Positions 24,647-34,577 of a stretch of DNA of 59,766 nucleotides are shown here, piece after piece (positions within the stretch are counted from its first letter, which is position 1; every line of letters begins with the position of its first letter). The notes under the pieces were generated by a model, which worked only from the letters and a program-made list of their open reading frames with translations, did not search any database and was not told the DNA's origin. The translations under genes were made by a program, and so were the position numbers. Source of the DNA: an uncultured Mucilaginibacter sp. (GTDB lineage: Bacteria; Bacteroidota; Bacteroidia; Sphingobacteriales; Sphingobacteriaceae); the NCBI RefSeq assembly GCF_937859865.1, contig NZ_CALMAT010000046.1, forward strand, positions 4,996 through 64,761, given 5' to 3'.

Positions 24647-27028
24647 ATGTTCAGAAACTACATCAAAACCGCCATCCGCAGCTTTAAAAAAAACAAAGTT
24701 TACAGCTTGCTCAATGTATTTGGTTTGGCCATCGGTATTGCCTGTGCGGCACTTATTTTTTTATGGGTGGAAGATGAAGTAAACTGGGATAAATTCAACT
24801 TGAAAAAAGACAACTTGTATTTAATCCGCGAGAACCAAAAGTACGATACCTATGTGGCAACTTTCGGCTCAACACCCGGAGTAATGGGACCGGCAATGCA
24901 GGCAGAAATACCGGGCGTTGCCAATACTTGCCGGATATATGATGAGGATGCAACGCTTTTTTCTATTGGTGATAAAAATATGTATGCGGGCGGCATTTAT
25001 TCGGATCCGTCTTTGTTCAGCATGTTTACCCTCCCCTTTGTACAAGGCAACTTAAAAACAGCATTTGCTCAGCAGTATTCATTGGTGATAACCCAAAAAG
25101 CAGCAAAGAAATTTTTTGGAAACGATAAAGATGTAGTTGGCAAAACAGTACGGATTGACAACAAACAGGATTACATCATTACCGGCGTATTAAAAGACCT
25201 GCCGGAAAATGCCACTTTACAATTTGAATGGGCAGCGCCTTTTAAAACCATCTACGATCAAAGCCCATGGTTGTATACTTGGGGCAATAATACATTAAGC
25301 ACTTATGTTGAATTAAAACCAGGCGCAAACCCGGCATCGGTAAACAAGCAATTATACAATTTCATTCAGCAAAGAGAGCCGCAAGTTATTGCCCGTCCGT
25401 TTTTATGGAACATGGGCCAATGGCACTTATATGATGAATTTGAAAACGGCAAAGCAACCGGCGGCGGACAAATACAGTACGTTCATTTATTTTCCATCAT
25501 CGCCTGGATTATCCTGTTGATCGCCTGCATCAATTTTATGAATTTGGCTACCGCCAGAAGCGAAAAACGGGCACAGGAAGTTGGCGTACGGAAAGTGTTG
25601 GGCGCATTAAAACGAAGTCTGATTACACAGTTTATTGCCGAAGCTTTGTTGATGGCTTTGCTGGCAGCAATAATTGCTGTTGTAATTACCGCCTTGATGT
25701 TGCCAACCTTTAACAATCTGGTGCAAAAACAGCTTACGTTGGGCTTTAACCAGTCCACACACCTAATTGCGCTATTGTTGATCACGCTGGTTTGCGGATT
25801 GGTAGCAGGCAGTTACCCTTCTTTATATTTATCATCTTTCAATCCGGTTGCGGTTTTAAAAGGCGTTAAGTTGAAAGACGGCAGTGCTTCTTTTATACGT
25901 AAAAGTTTGGTGGTTTTGCAGTTTACCATCTCGATTGTATTGATTATCAGCACAATAATTATTTACCAGCAAATACAGCATGTAAAAAGCAGGCAATTGG
26001 GTTTCAACAAAAACAACCTGATTGAAGCAGATGCGCAAGGCGACAGGGCAAAATACTATGATGCACTCAAACAGGATTTATTGAAAACCGGGATGGTAGA
26101 AAATATTGCTTTATCTGATCATCCCACACTTCGTGGCGGCAACAATACAAGTATTTATACTTGGCAGGGCAAAATGCCTGGCACGCAAATACTAATTTCT
26201 AACCGAAACGTTACACCGGAATTTATCAGCACTTCTCAATTAAAACTTTTAGAAGGCAGAGATTTTATTTCGACGGATTCTGTTACTTCAAAAAAACAAA
26301 ATGTGATTATTACTCAATCGCTCGAAAAACTGATGGGTAAAAACAGTGCTTTGGGCAAAACTATATGGAGTTCTGGCGATACCAGCGGAACAATACTAAC
26401 GGTTGTGGGCGTGGTGAACGATTACGTTTACGGCGATATGTACGGCAAGCCAAACCCGGTTTTGTTTTCTGCAACCTCGCCGGAACATGCCAATAAAATG
26501 TACCTGCGCCTCAAACCGCAAAGCAACATCGAACAAGCTTTAGTGAAGATTGAAGCAGCGATGAAAAAGAACAATCCAGCCTATCCGTTCAACTATAAGT
26601 TTGTGGACGAGCAGTTTAACCAAATGTTCATCAGCGAAACGTTGATCAGCAAATTGTCGCGCGTGTTTGCAGCGTTGGCCATCCTGATTTCCTGCCTGGG
26701 CTTGTTTGGACTGTCTGCTTATACCGCCGAAAGAAGGACAAAAGAAATTGGGATCAGAAAAGTTTTGGGTGCCAGTGTAACTGGGATTGCAGGTTTGTTG
26801 TCTGTAGATTTTTTAAAACTGGTTGGTTTATCCTGCCTGCTGTCTTTCCCCTTAGCCTGGTGGATGATGCAGAAATGGCTGCAAGGTTATCAATATCGGA
26901 TAGAAATAAGCTGGTGGATATTTTTAATTGCAGCTACTATTGCCATACTGATTGCTTTGGCAACCATCAGTTTTCAAGCGGTAAAAGCAGCATTGGCCAA
27001 TCCGGTTAAGAGTTTGAGGAGCGAGTGA
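24647..27028 (+). CDS. ABC permease P7 (MacB/FtsX type)
   Basis: 793 residues starting MFRNYIKTAIRSFKKNK. The docking loops are KRAQEVGVRKVLGAL (Gln for Lys) and RTKEIGIRKVLGAS. It resembles P15 in the N-terminal LFLWVEDEVNWDKFN/LLWVQNELSVDAFH region and in WHLYDEFENGK-type ends of periplasmic domain 1. It is the last permease of the adaptor-ATPase unit. After its stop a 344-nt spacer contains the next predicted promoter. Confidence 0.95.
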   Translation: MFRNYIKTAIRSFKKNKVYSLLNVFGLAIGIACAALIFLWVEDEVNWDKFNLKKDNLYLIRENQKYDTYVATFGSTPGVMGPAMQAEIPGVANTCRIYDEDATLFSIGDKNMYAGGIYSDPSLFSMFTLPFVQGNLKTAFAQQYSLVITQKAAKKFFGNDKDVVGKTVRIDNKQDYIITGVLKDLPENATLQFEWAAPFKTIYDQSPWLYTWGNNTLSTYVELKPGANPASVNKQLYNFIQQREPQVIARPFLWNMGQWHLYDEFENGKATGGGQIQYVHLFSIIAWIILLIACINFMNLATARSEKRAQEVGVRKVLGALKRSLITQFIAEALLMALLAAIIAVVITALMLPTFNNLVQKQLTLGFNQSTHLIALLLITLVCGLVAGSYPSLYLSSFNPVAVLKGVKLKDGSASFIRKSLVVLQFTISIVLIISTIIIYQQIQHVKSRQLGFNKNNLIEADAQGDRAKYYDALKQDLLKTGMVENIALSDHPTLRGGNNTSIYTWQGKMPGTQILISNRNVTPEFISTSQLKLLEGRDFISTDSVTSKKQNVIITQSLEKLMGKNSALGKTIWSSGDTSGTILTVVGVVNDYVYGDMYGKPNPVLFSATSPEHANKMYLRLKPQSNIEQALVKIEAAMKKNNPAYPFNYKFVDEQFNQMFISETLISKLSRVFAALAILISCLGLFGLSAYTAERRTKEIGIRKVLGASVTGIAGLLSVDFLKLVGLSCLLSFPLAWWMMQKWLQGYQYRIEISWWIFLIAATIAILIALATISFQAVKAALANPVKSLRSE

Positions 27029-27176
27029 GAAAAGGCTGTCAGCGATTAGCTTTCTGCTATCAGCGATTGACAAGTTGGAAACCTGAAACCTAAATAACAA
27101 ACTATGCAAAAAGCTGAAAGCTGATTGCTAACGGCTAAAAGCTTTTTCTAAATGCTTCTTTTACCACCTAAAACTT

Positions 27177-27283
27177 TGTATCGAAACAGCACAGCAAGTG
27201 TATCAGAACCGAACGGATCAAAGCAGCTAGTGTAATTAACTATATGATAAACAATAATTTATGTAATCGGCATAAAATTAACA
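27177..27283 (+). promoter_or_regulatory. Predicted sigma-54 promoter with tandem enhancer dyads for P8
   Basis: TGTATCGAAACAGCACA (27177-27193), spacer GCAAG and TGTATCAGAACCGAACG (27199-27215) form a pair on a 22-bp period. The GG of CGGCAT starts at 27269, 54 nt past the second dyad. The -12 part is TTAACA, four of six. The block TGCTTCTTTTACCACCTAAAAC just before the first dyad is conserved at 38895 and 59347. The predicted start near 27293 leaves an 80-nt leader. Confidence 0.6.
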
Positions 27284-27372
27284 AGGATTGTAGTATTGAA
27301 CCAGAAGAAACAATTTACCAATGACTTTACAAAGAATGAAGCCGATTGCCGACAGCTAAAAGCCAAATAACC

Positions 27373-29805
27373 ATGATCAGAAACCATTTTAAAATCGCTT
27401 TCAGGAACCTTTGGAAAAACAAAGGTTATTCCGCCATCAATATTTTCGGACTGGCTATTGGCCTTACTGTTTGTTTGCTGATTACTTTGTTTGTGATGGA
27501 TGAGTTGAGCTACGACAGATACAACGAAAAGGCCGGCCGCATTTATCGTGTAAACACCTACATTCATTTAAACGGCAGCGATTTTAAGCAACGTTTAACG
27601 CCAGCTCCTATGGCTACGGCGTTAATGAAGGATTATCCGCAGATTGAACAAGCTACCCGCGTAGGCACAGGAAGCGAAATGTTGGTGAAAAAAGACAACG
27701 AAACGATTGTTGAAAAAAATGCTTTTTCTGCCGATCCAAATTTGTTCGAGGTTTTCTCGCTGCCGATGATTGCTGGTGATCCAAAAACGGCACTAAGTCA
27801 GCCAAAAACTATGGTAATTTCAGCTTCTATCGCCAAAAAATATTTTAATACGATCGATGTTATCGGCAAAACTTTAAAAGTTGATAACACCACATTTTAC
27901 AAAATTACCGGCGTAATTAAAGACATGCCTGCTGCTGCACATTTGCATTTTAATTTTATTAAATCGTTTGTTGGCAATGAATTTGCAAACAATCCGGTTT
28001 GGTTAAACAACAGCTTTGTTACTTATCTGCTTGTTCGTCCGGGTACCAGTCAGCAATCAATTGATAATTATTTAAAGGACGCCGCGAAAAAATATGTAGA
28101 GCCACAGGTGCAAACCTTCTTTCACAGCAACTTTAACGATTTGGCAAAAAAGGGCGATTTTCTGCGTTACCAGACTATTCCGTTAACACGTATTCATTTA
28201 TATTCGGATTTAACGAACGAAGCAGAGCCTTCCGGCAATATCCAATACGTTTATATTTTTATTGTAGTTGCTGTTTTTATCCTGCTGCTGGCTTGCGTTA
28301 ATTTCATGAACCTTTCTACCGCGCGTTCGGCTGGTCGCTCAAAAGAAGTTGGTGTACGCAAGGTTTTAGGTTCTGATAAAGCTACTTTGGTAACGCAGTT
28401 TCTCACCGAATCCGTGCTCACCGGTTTGCTGGCGATGGTAATTGCCTTGTTTATAGCGATGCTGTTTTTACCGTACTTTAATCAGCTTGCCGGAAAAGAA
28501 ACTGGTTTAAGTCTTTTTTCTTCGGGTTGGACGCTTCCTGCACTCCTGCTGATTACTGTTTTTATCGGCATTTTAGCCGGACTTTATCCTGCGTTTTTCC
28601 TGTCCGCATTTCAACCAATCACAGTTTTAAAAGGGAAAATGTCTACAGGTTTTAAAGGAAGCTGGCTGCGTAATACGTTGGTTGTTTTTCAGTTTTCTAC
28701 CGCTATTATTTTAATCATCGGCACATTGGTTATTTACAATCAGCTCAATTATATCCGCAACAAAAACTTAGGTTATAACCGCGAACAGGTTTTGGTTTTG
28801 AAGAATATTTATTCGCTTGGCAATTATGCACAAATTTTTAAAAACGAAGTGTTGCAGATCCCTGGCGTAATTTCTGGCGCAAGGGCCAGTGCTTTACCCA
28901 CTTCCAGCGAACAGAATTTTAACCAAAACGCTTTTTCGAAGGATGCTTCGATGAGCGCAGCAGAAACTGTAACTCTTGCTGATTGGTCTGTTGATACAGA
29001 TTATATCCCAACTTTAGGAATGCAAATGGCTGCCGGCCGAAACTTTTCTGCACAAATGCCAACAGATTCTAATTCCTTAATCATCAACGAAACCGCTGCC
29101 CGCCTTTTAGGTTATAAAAATCCTTTGCAGGAAAAACTGTATGATTCTAATCAGAACAACACCACAAATACACGTCAGATCATTGGTGTTGTAAAAGATT
29201 TTAATACCGGTTCCCTGCGTAATAAAACTTTACCAGTTGTATTCCGCCTTTCTAAATATGCCGACACGTTTGCATTCCGTATCAAAAGCAACAATATGCC
29301 GCAAGTTATTGGGCAAATAGAAGCTAAATACCATGGTGTGGTAAAAGAAATGGAAGGCCAGCCTTTTACCTACTCGTTTATGGATGAGGATTTTGATCAT
29401 CTTTATCAGTCCGAACAACGAACCGGCAAACTGTTTATCACTTTCGCCTTTTTTGCCATCCTGATTGCCTGTCTGGGTTTGTTTGGGTTGATTACTTACG
29501 CTGCCGAACAACGCACCAAAGAAATCGGCATCCGAAAAGTTTTGGGCGCCACCGTAACAAATGTTACGGCTATGCTCTCTAAAGATTTTATCAAGCTCGT
29601 TTTCATCGCCATTATTATTGCTGTGCCGATTGCATGGTTTGCCATGAACAAATGGCTGCAAAGCTTTGCTTACCGCACCAATATTAGCTGGTGGGTTTTT
29701 GCGCTTGCGGCAGGTATGGCTGTATTTATTGCTTTGGCCACCATCAGTTTTCAGGCGGTAAAAGCAGCATTGGCCAATCCGGTGAAAAGTTTGCGGAGTG
29801 AGTAG
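27373..29805 (+). CDS. ABC permease P8 (MacB/FtsX type)
   Basis: 810 residues from ATG 27373 (MIRNHFKIAFRNLWKNK). The frame is open nine codons further upstream (MPTAKSQIT), but those codons come from a family B spacer repeat, so I prefer the later start, which matches its relatives. The docking loops are GRSKEVGVRKVLGSD and RTKEIGIRKVLGAT. Periplasmic domain 1 is longer than average (QTFFHSNFNDLAKKGDFLRY insert). It appears to form its own unit and ends one base before the convergent PIN toxin gene. Confidence 0.95.
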   Translation: MIRNHFKIAFRNLWKNKGYSAINIFGLAIGLTVCLLITLFVMDELSYDRYNEKAGRIYRVNTYIHLNGSDFKQRLTPAPMATALMKDYPQIEQATRVGTGSEMLVKKDNETIVEKNAFSADPNLFEVFSLPMIAGDPKTALSQPKTMVISASIAKKYFNTIDVIGKTLKVDNTTFYKITGVIKDMPAAAHLHFNFIKSFVGNEFANNPVWLNNSFVTYLLVRPGTSQQSIDNYLKDAAKKYVEPQVQTFFHSNFNDLAKKGDFLRYQTIPLTRIHLYSDLTNEAEPSGNIQYVYIFIVVAVFILLLACVNFMNLSTARSAGRSKEVGVRKVLGSDKATLVTQFLTESVLTGLLAMVIALFIAMLFLPYFNQLAGKETGLSLFSSGWTLPALLLITVFIGILAGLYPAFFLSAFQPITVLKGKMSTGFKGSWLRNTLVVFQFSTAIILIIGTLVIYNQLNYIRNKNLGYNREQVLVLKNIYSLGNYAQIFKNEVLQIPGVISGARASALPTSSEQNFNQNAFSKDASMSAAETVTLADWSVDTDYIPTLGMQMAAGRNFSAQMPTDSNSLIINETAARLLGYKNPLQEKLYDSNQNNTTNTRQIIGVVKDFNTGSLRNKTLPVVFRLSKYADTFAFRIKSNNMPQVIGQIEAKYHGVVKEMEGQPFTYSFMDEDFDHLYQSEQRTGKLFITFAFFAILIACLGLFGLITYAAEQRTKEIGIRKVLGATVTNVTAMLSKDFIKLVFIAIIIAVPIAWFAMNKWLQSFAYRTNISWWVFALAAGMAVFIALATISFQAVKAALANPVKSLRSE

Positions 29806-30207
29806 TTAATGGATAACGTTAACCAACGGCTGATAAAGTAAAAATTTTTTGTCCACCGAGATGATAGGTATTTGTTCTGATAAAGCAGTTGCCAATAAAA
29901 ACCTGTCAAAAGGATCCCTGTGTTCTTCAAAAAGAGGAATGGACTGATAAGCATAAATATGTTCGTTTTTTAACGGTAACATATCAAAACCATCTGCCAA
30001 GAGTTGGTTGGCAATAAAATCTATACTGACTATAAATGCAGGAAGTTTGCTTAATTTTAATTTAATTGACAATTCCATCAAACTAAATTGGCTTACAAAA
30101 ATTTGATGGTTAAAATCTTCGATTAAAATTCGTAGCGAAGTTTTAAGCTTTGGGTTATCTTCTAAAGCCCAAATAATAATTTGGGTATCCAACAAGTAAT
30201 CCATCAA
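29806..30207 (-). CDS. PIN-domain toxin (VapC-like, COG3744 type)
   Basis: 133 residues starting MMDYLLDTQIIIWALED. The acidic PIN residues are visible: Asp7 in LLDTQ, a Glu in SLMELSIK, Asp in RDPFDRFLLATA and Asp in SVDKKF. PIN toxins of this type are Mg-dependent ribonucleases. Its ATG overlaps the antitoxin stop by 4 nt, so the pair is translationally coupled. The stop abuts P8 tail to tail. The TA pair sits inside the permease array between two plus-strand units. Confidence 0.88.
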   Translation of the reverse strand: MMDYLLDTQIIIWALEDNPKLKTSLRILIEDFNHQIFVSQFSLMELSIKLKLSKLPAFIVSIDFIANQLLADGFDMLPLKNEHIYAYQSIPLFEEHRDPFDRFLLATALSEQIPIISVDKKFLLYQPLVNVIH

Positions 30208-30419
30208 TACATGTAGTCGTTTAGATCATCGAGCGGATCGTTAAAATTATCAGGAATGCTGATTTTACCTTTTAAACTGCCTAACCGCCTTTTTGCAACA
30301 GGAAAAGGTTGCACTTCTTCCAAAAATGTAACCACAACTTTCGACTTGTTTTTAGTTGGTGGCATTTCATCTAAAACAATTTTTCCATTGTCGTATATGC
30401 CTTTAATGGTTGTCAGCAT
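30204..30419 (-). CDS. Antitoxin of the PIN toxin, DUF2281-like
   Basis: 71 residues from ATG 30419 (MLTTIKGIYDNGKIVLDEMP). A start at 30455 would add 12 residues but is less like relatives. It has an N-terminal swapped-hairpin-like strand pair, then KRRLGSLKGKISIPDNF and a C-terminal DPLDDLNDYMY, which is typical of DUF2281 antitoxins that block the PIN active site. It would bind its own promoter as the TA complex, but I could not pick out an operator with confidence. Confidence 0.8.
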   Translation of the reverse strand: MLTTIKGIYDNGKIVLDEMPPTKNKSKVVVTFLEEVQPFPVAKRRLGSLKGKISIPDNFNDPLDDLNDYMY

Positions 30420-30544
30420 GTTGTGTTTAATTGTAACCAAATTTAGTAAAGACAAACATCATTAAAAAATCAAAGTGTGTTTGCTTAATGTTTAGAAAAG
30501 CACTTGTTTTCGCCCCCACTCACTCCCCGGCACCTCAAATCTTC

Positions 30545-30652
30545 TGCCCGTTACCGAACACTTACTTGTAACGAAAACGGACATCTGTAGAAGGATAAAA
30601 ATAACTACTTCTTTTACAGTCAATAAGTTAGCGTTTTGGTACGACTGATGTT
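30545..30652 (+). promoter_or_regulatory. Predicted sigma-54 promoter with tandem enhancer dyads for the DUF4097-P9-P10 unit
   Basis: TGCCCGTTACCGAACA (30545-30560) and TGTAACGAAAACGGACA (30567-30583) start 22 nt apart. The GG of TGGTAC is at 30638, 55 nt past the second dyad. The -12 part, GATGTT, is weak (three of six). TTTG at 30635-30638 followed after 19 nt by TAACTTG could instead be read as a primary-sigma Bacteroidota promoter, so both options stand. Confidence 0.5.
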
Positions 30653-30789
30653 TGATCTAACTTGCAGTAGGAGTACTGTTGTTCTGAGTTAAATGTTAAT
30701 GTTAAATGAAGCCTGAAACCCTCTCCCTTTTTTGGGAGAGGATCAAGGGCAAAACCTGATCTTTCAAATCCCCTAAAACCAATACTATT

Positions 30790-31827
30790 ATGAAAACTTT
30801 TAAAACCACTTTCGTTTTGTTCCTGCTTGGCCAGGCTTTGGCAACTTCGGCACAAAACAACAACCAGGAGCCTTATTTAAACAAACCATTTGCCAATGCG
30901 GCGATTAAAAACGTGAACGTGAAAACTTCGGGCGGAAGCATCACCGTGAGTGGCGGAACTGCTGCCGATGCGCATGTGGAAGTTTACATCAACGCCAATA
31001 ACAACAACAACGAGGATCTTTCGAAAGATGAACTGACCGAACGTTTGAAGGATTATGACCTGAATGTTTCTTTAAACGGAAACGAACTTCAAGCTACGGC
31101 AAAAGCAAAAAGCAACTTCAATTGGAAAAAATCATTGAGCATTTCTTTCAAAATTTATGTGCCAAAAGAAGTATCCACCAATTTGACCACCAGCGGCGGC
31201 AGCATCAAACTAAGCAATTTAAACGGCGAACAAAACTTTAGCACCAGCGGCGGAAGTTTAAACTTGGACCAGTTGAACGGTTTGGTAAAAGGACGTACCT
31301 CAGGCGGTTCCATCAAAGTTTCCAACTCAAAAAGCAACATTGATTTGCGCACCAGCGGCGGCGGCATTACTGCGGCGGATTGCCAGGGAACGATCAGTTT
31401 GAGCACTTCCGGCGGTTCTTTGCACCTCGCCAACCTCAACGGAACCATCAACGCCCGAACCAGCGGCGGCGGCATTACCGGCGACCATATTTCGGGCGAA
31501 CTGATAACCGGGACTTCCGGCGGCAGCATCAATTTAACCGAAATGGCCTGCAGTTTAGAAACTTCCACCAGTGCGGGCAGTACGCATGTGCAAATGGAAA
31601 AACTGGGCAAATACATTAAAATCAACGGCAGTGTTGGCCATGTAGATTTGCAGATACCAAGCGGCAAAGGTTTGGATTTGGACTTGCACGGCAACCGCAT
31701 CAGCACCAATGTTACCAGCAATTTTAACGGCGAAAAAGACGACAGCCGAATGGTAGGCAAACTGAACGGCGGCGGCATCCCGGTTACGGTGAGCACGAGC
31801 ATTGGCGGGATTAATGTGAGGATGTAG
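30790..31827 (+). CDS. Secreted DUF4097-type beta-solenoid protein
   Basis: 345 residues with a signal peptide (MKTFKTTFVLFLLGQALATSAQ). The rest is a beta-rich solenoid. About nine copies of a TSGG(S/G)(I/L) unit recur at intervals of roughly 17-22 residues (for example TSGGSIKLS, TSGGSLNLD, TSGGGITG). This is the DUF4097/adhesin-like fold. Family members include LiaG of the Bacillus envelope-stress operon, but most are uncharacterised. It should act in the periplasm or at the outer membrane. It is the first gene after a predicted sigma-54 promoter and precedes P9 and P10, which suggests a link to the transporters. Confidence 0.85.
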   Translation: MKTFKTTFVLFLLGQALATSAQNNNQEPYLNKPFANAAIKNVNVKTSGGSITVSGGTAADAHVEVYINANNNNNEDLSKDELTERLKDYDLNVSLNGNELQATAKAKSNFNWKKSLSISFKIYVPKEVSTNLTTSGGSIKLSNLNGEQNFSTSGGSLNLDQLNGLVKGRTSGGSIKVSNSKSNIDLRTSGGGITAADCQGTISLSTSGGSLHLANLNGTINARTSGGGITGDHISGELITGTSGGSINLTEMACSLETSTSAGSTHVQMEKLGKYIKINGSVGHVDLQIPSGKGLDLDLHGNRISTNVTSNFNGEKDDSRMVGKLNGGGIPVTVSTSIGGINVRM

Positions 31828-31999
31828 GTTGGAGGTGAGAGGTTTGGGGCTGTCAGCTTTCAGCAATCGGCTTTCAGCGAATGGCATCACAGTCCTCATA
31901 CCTTCAGCTTCTTACCTCAAGCCTCAAACCTAAAAAGTACCGATAAAAGAAGCATCAAAATCTGTGTAATCAATTTGAACCTATGTAATCAAATCAACC
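31828..31999. repeat. Spacer with families A and B, the word and CTGTGTAAT repeats
   Basis: A family A half (GAGGTGAGAGGTTTGGGG) and family B (GCTGTCAGCTTTCAGCAATC) are followed by complementary A copies. GATAAAAGAAGCATC at about 31944 and two TGTGTAATC-like repeats lead to P9. The layout mirrors the P5 leader. Confidence 0.6.
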
Positions 32000-34375
32000 A
32001 TGATTAAAAACTATTTAAAAACAGCATGGCGAAACTTAGTTAAAAACGAGTTTTACTCTATCATTAACATTGCCGGTTTAACTATTGGATTGGCTGTAGG
32101 CATCTTGATTTTACTTTGGGTGCAGGATGAATTAAGCTTTGATAACTTTCATCACGAAGCAAAAAATATTTACCGGGTAAATGCGCAAATAGGCACTGGC
32201 AATAGCAAACAGGTTTTCGAAGTAACACAAGGCCCAATAGCAACTTATGCCAAAAAAGAAGTTCCCGGTGTAAAGAATGCCGTTCGCATCATCCAAAATT
32301 ATGACAATGCTGTTTTTACCTATCAAAATAAAACATTAAAGGAAAACAATGTAGCTTATACTGATCCTTCCCTGTTTCAAATGTTTGATTTTAAGTTATT
32401 GCAGGGAAACCTGAAAAACCCGTTTCCAAACAATCAATCTGTTGTTATTACCCAATCAACCGCAAAAAAGTATTTTGGCAAGGCAAATCCGATCGGTAAA
32501 GTTTTACAAGCGGACCATAAAGATAACTTTACGGTAAGCGGCATTTTGGAAGATTTTCCGAACAATTCTAGCATTAATTATGATATGCTTTTTCCGATGG
32601 ATATTAAGGCCAAACAATATAATGGAAAAGGCTTTTGGAAAACATTAGACAGCGATTGGGGAAATTTTGGCTACACTACTTTTCTGGAAGTTCAGCCAGG
32701 CACTTCTTTAAAAAATATTGGTGAGCAATTGATCCGCGTACAGATGAAAAATGCACCGCACATCAAAGTTTCTGTAGCAGATAATCACTATGAATTGCAG
32801 CAACTGGCCAACATTCATTTGTATAAAGGCGACGGAACTTCTTCCGGTATGCAAACGGTAAAGATATTTCTGGTGGTTGCCATCCTCATTCTGCTGATTG
32901 CCTGCATCAACTATGTTAACTTGTCAACTGCACGTTCTATTTTACGGGCAAAAGAAGTGAGCATCCGCAAAATTATTGGTGCACAAAAGAAGCAACTGTT
33001 TTTTCAGTTCATTATCGAATCAGTTATCTTTTTCAGCATTTCACTTTTGCTTGCTTTTGTGTTGATTGCGTTGCTGATGCCTTTTTACAACCAACTTTCG
33101 GGCAAAAAGATGCACCTTAATTTGTTGGATGTCAATGTTTGGAAAGTTATTTCACTCACCATTATTGGCACTTTGCTGGCTTCTTCCATTTATCCTTCGC
33201 TCCTGCTTACTTCTTTTGATCCGCTAAAATCACTAAAAGGCAAACTGAATTTGGGCGTTGGCAATACGGCTTTCCGAAAAACACTGGTTACCACGCAATT
33301 TGTTTTTTCTGTGGTGCTGATTATTAGTACGCTGATAATCGGCAGGCAGTTAAAATACATCCGCGAAAAAAATCCTGGTTATGAGCGGGAACAGGTTTTT
33401 TCCTTTTATCTGGGAAAGATGCGGGCACATTTAGATGCCGTAAAAGCAGATTTGAAGGCTGAGCCAGCTATTACTTCTTTATCTACTACTTCCGAAGCTA
33501 CTTTAGTAGATAACGGAAATACTACGGGAGACACGGACTGGAATGGTAAAGACCCGAATAGCATGTTTATCGTTAGTCCTTTAGGTGTTGATGAAAGTTT
33601 CATTTCAATGATGAAAATGAAACTTTCATCAGGTACAAATTTTTCTGGTACAAAATCAGATTCCACACATTATTTGCTTAATGAAACTGCTGTAAAAATG
33701 ATGGGCATCAATAATCCTGTAGGTAAACGTTTTGATCTTTGGGGAACAAAAGGAACTATTATAGGCGTTTTAAAAGATTTTAATTTTACATCGTTAAAAG
33801 AAGCAATAAAACCTGCCGTAATTTATTTTAGGCCAACAGGATATCGTTTATACATTAAAACTACCGGAAAAGGTGCTACCAAAGCCATTGCTGCTGCAAA
33901 CAAACTCTGGAACCAATACAATCCGGGAATTCCGTTTGAATATTCTTTTCTGGATGAAGATTACGGTAAGCTTTACCAATCCGATCAGCGCACAAGCACT
34001 TTATTCAATATCTTTTCGGTGATTACGATTCTGATTTCCTGTCTGGGCTTATTTGGTTTGGCTACTTATACTGCGCAAATCATGACCAAAGAAATCGGTA
34101 TCCGAAAAGTTTTGGGTGCCAGCGTAAGCAGTATTGTTACCTTGGTTTCCAAAGACTTTTTAAAGCTGATTGTATTGGCCATCCTCATCGCTTCGCCTAT
34201 TGCTTTTTTTACCATGCAAATTTGGCTGCAGGATTTTGCTTACCGCATTCAAATCCAATGGTGGATGTTTGCTTTGGCCGGAAGCCTGGCCATCGTAATT
34301 GCTTTGCTTACCATCAGTTTTCAGTCGGTAAAAGCAGCATTGGCCAATCCGGTAAAGAATTTGAGGAGTGAGTGA
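32000..34375 (+). CDS. ABC permease P9 (MacB/FtsX type)
   Basis: 791 residues starting MIKNYLKTAWRNLVKNE. The first docking loop LRAKEVSIRKIIGAQ has the Ser variant shared with P4; the second is MTKEIGIRKVLGAS, preceded by TAQI instead of the common EQR. The C-terminus is NPVKNLRSE, the only copy with Asn for Ser. Periplasmic domain 2 has the TDWNGKDPNS motif. It is the second gene of the DUF4097 unit. Confidence 0.95.
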   Translation: MIKNYLKTAWRNLVKNEFYSIINIAGLTIGLAVGILILLWVQDELSFDNFHHEAKNIYRVNAQIGTGNSKQVFEVTQGPIATYAKKEVPGVKNAVRIIQNYDNAVFTYQNKTLKENNVAYTDPSLFQMFDFKLLQGNLKNPFPNNQSVVITQSTAKKYFGKANPIGKVLQADHKDNFTVSGILEDFPNNSSINYDMLFPMDIKAKQYNGKGFWKTLDSDWGNFGYTTFLEVQPGTSLKNIGEQLIRVQMKNAPHIKVSVADNHYELQQLANIHLYKGDGTSSGMQTVKIFLVVAILILLIACINYVNLSTARSILRAKEVSIRKIIGAQKKQLFFQFIIESVIFFSISLLLAFVLIALLMPFYNQLSGKKMHLNLLDVNVWKVISLTIIGTLLASSIYPSLLLTSFDPLKSLKGKLNLGVGNTAFRKTLVTTQFVFSVVLIISTLIIGRQLKYIREKNPGYEREQVFSFYLGKMRAHLDAVKADLKAEPAITSLSTTSEATLVDNGNTTGDTDWNGKDPNSMFIVSPLGVDESFISMMKMKLSSGTNFSGTKSDSTHYLLNETAVKMMGINNPVGKRFDLWGTKGTIIGVLKDFNFTSLKEAIKPAVIYFRPTGYRLYIKTTGKGATKAIAAANKLWNQYNPGIPFEYSFLDEDYGKLYQSDQRTSTLFNIFSVITILISCLGLFGLATYTAQIMTKEIGIRKVLGASVSSIVTLVSKDFLKLIVLAILIASPIAFFTMQIWLQDFAYRIQIQWWMFALAGSLAIVIALLTISFQSVKAALANPVKNLRSE

Positions 34376-34577
34376 GAAGAGGCTGTCAGCAATCAGCTTT
34401 CAGGGATCAGGGATTTGCAAGTTGGAAGCCCCCGAAAGTCCAAACCTGAGATATACCCAAATAACAAACTATTAAGGAAGCTGATTGCTGAAAGCTAATT
34501 ACTAACAGCTAAAAACTAAAATAACAAACTATTTAAAAAGCTGATCGCTGATTGCCGACAGCTGAAAACTCAATAAC
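34376..34577. repeat. Long spacer of family B palindromes
   Basis: GGCTGTCAGCAATCAGC at the left and several AGCTGATTGCTGAAAGC/AGCTGATCGCTGATTGC units at the right can pair over most of the 202 bp. There is no AAAAGAAGCAT word and no array-type promoter here, so P10 is probably cotranscribed with P9. Confidence 0.6.

Noticed and set aside
30635-30665. Primary-sigma promoter TTTG-N19-TAACTTG before the DUF4097 gene
   Set aside because: Not excluded, but comparable elements are not found at matching positions in the other five regions, whereas the GG box is. It is kept only as an alternative.
31155-31802. 215-codon open frame antisense to the DUF4097 gene
   Set aside because: It is produced by the repetitive Ser/Gly codons of the solenoid. 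The sense frame has a signal peptide and clear repeats.
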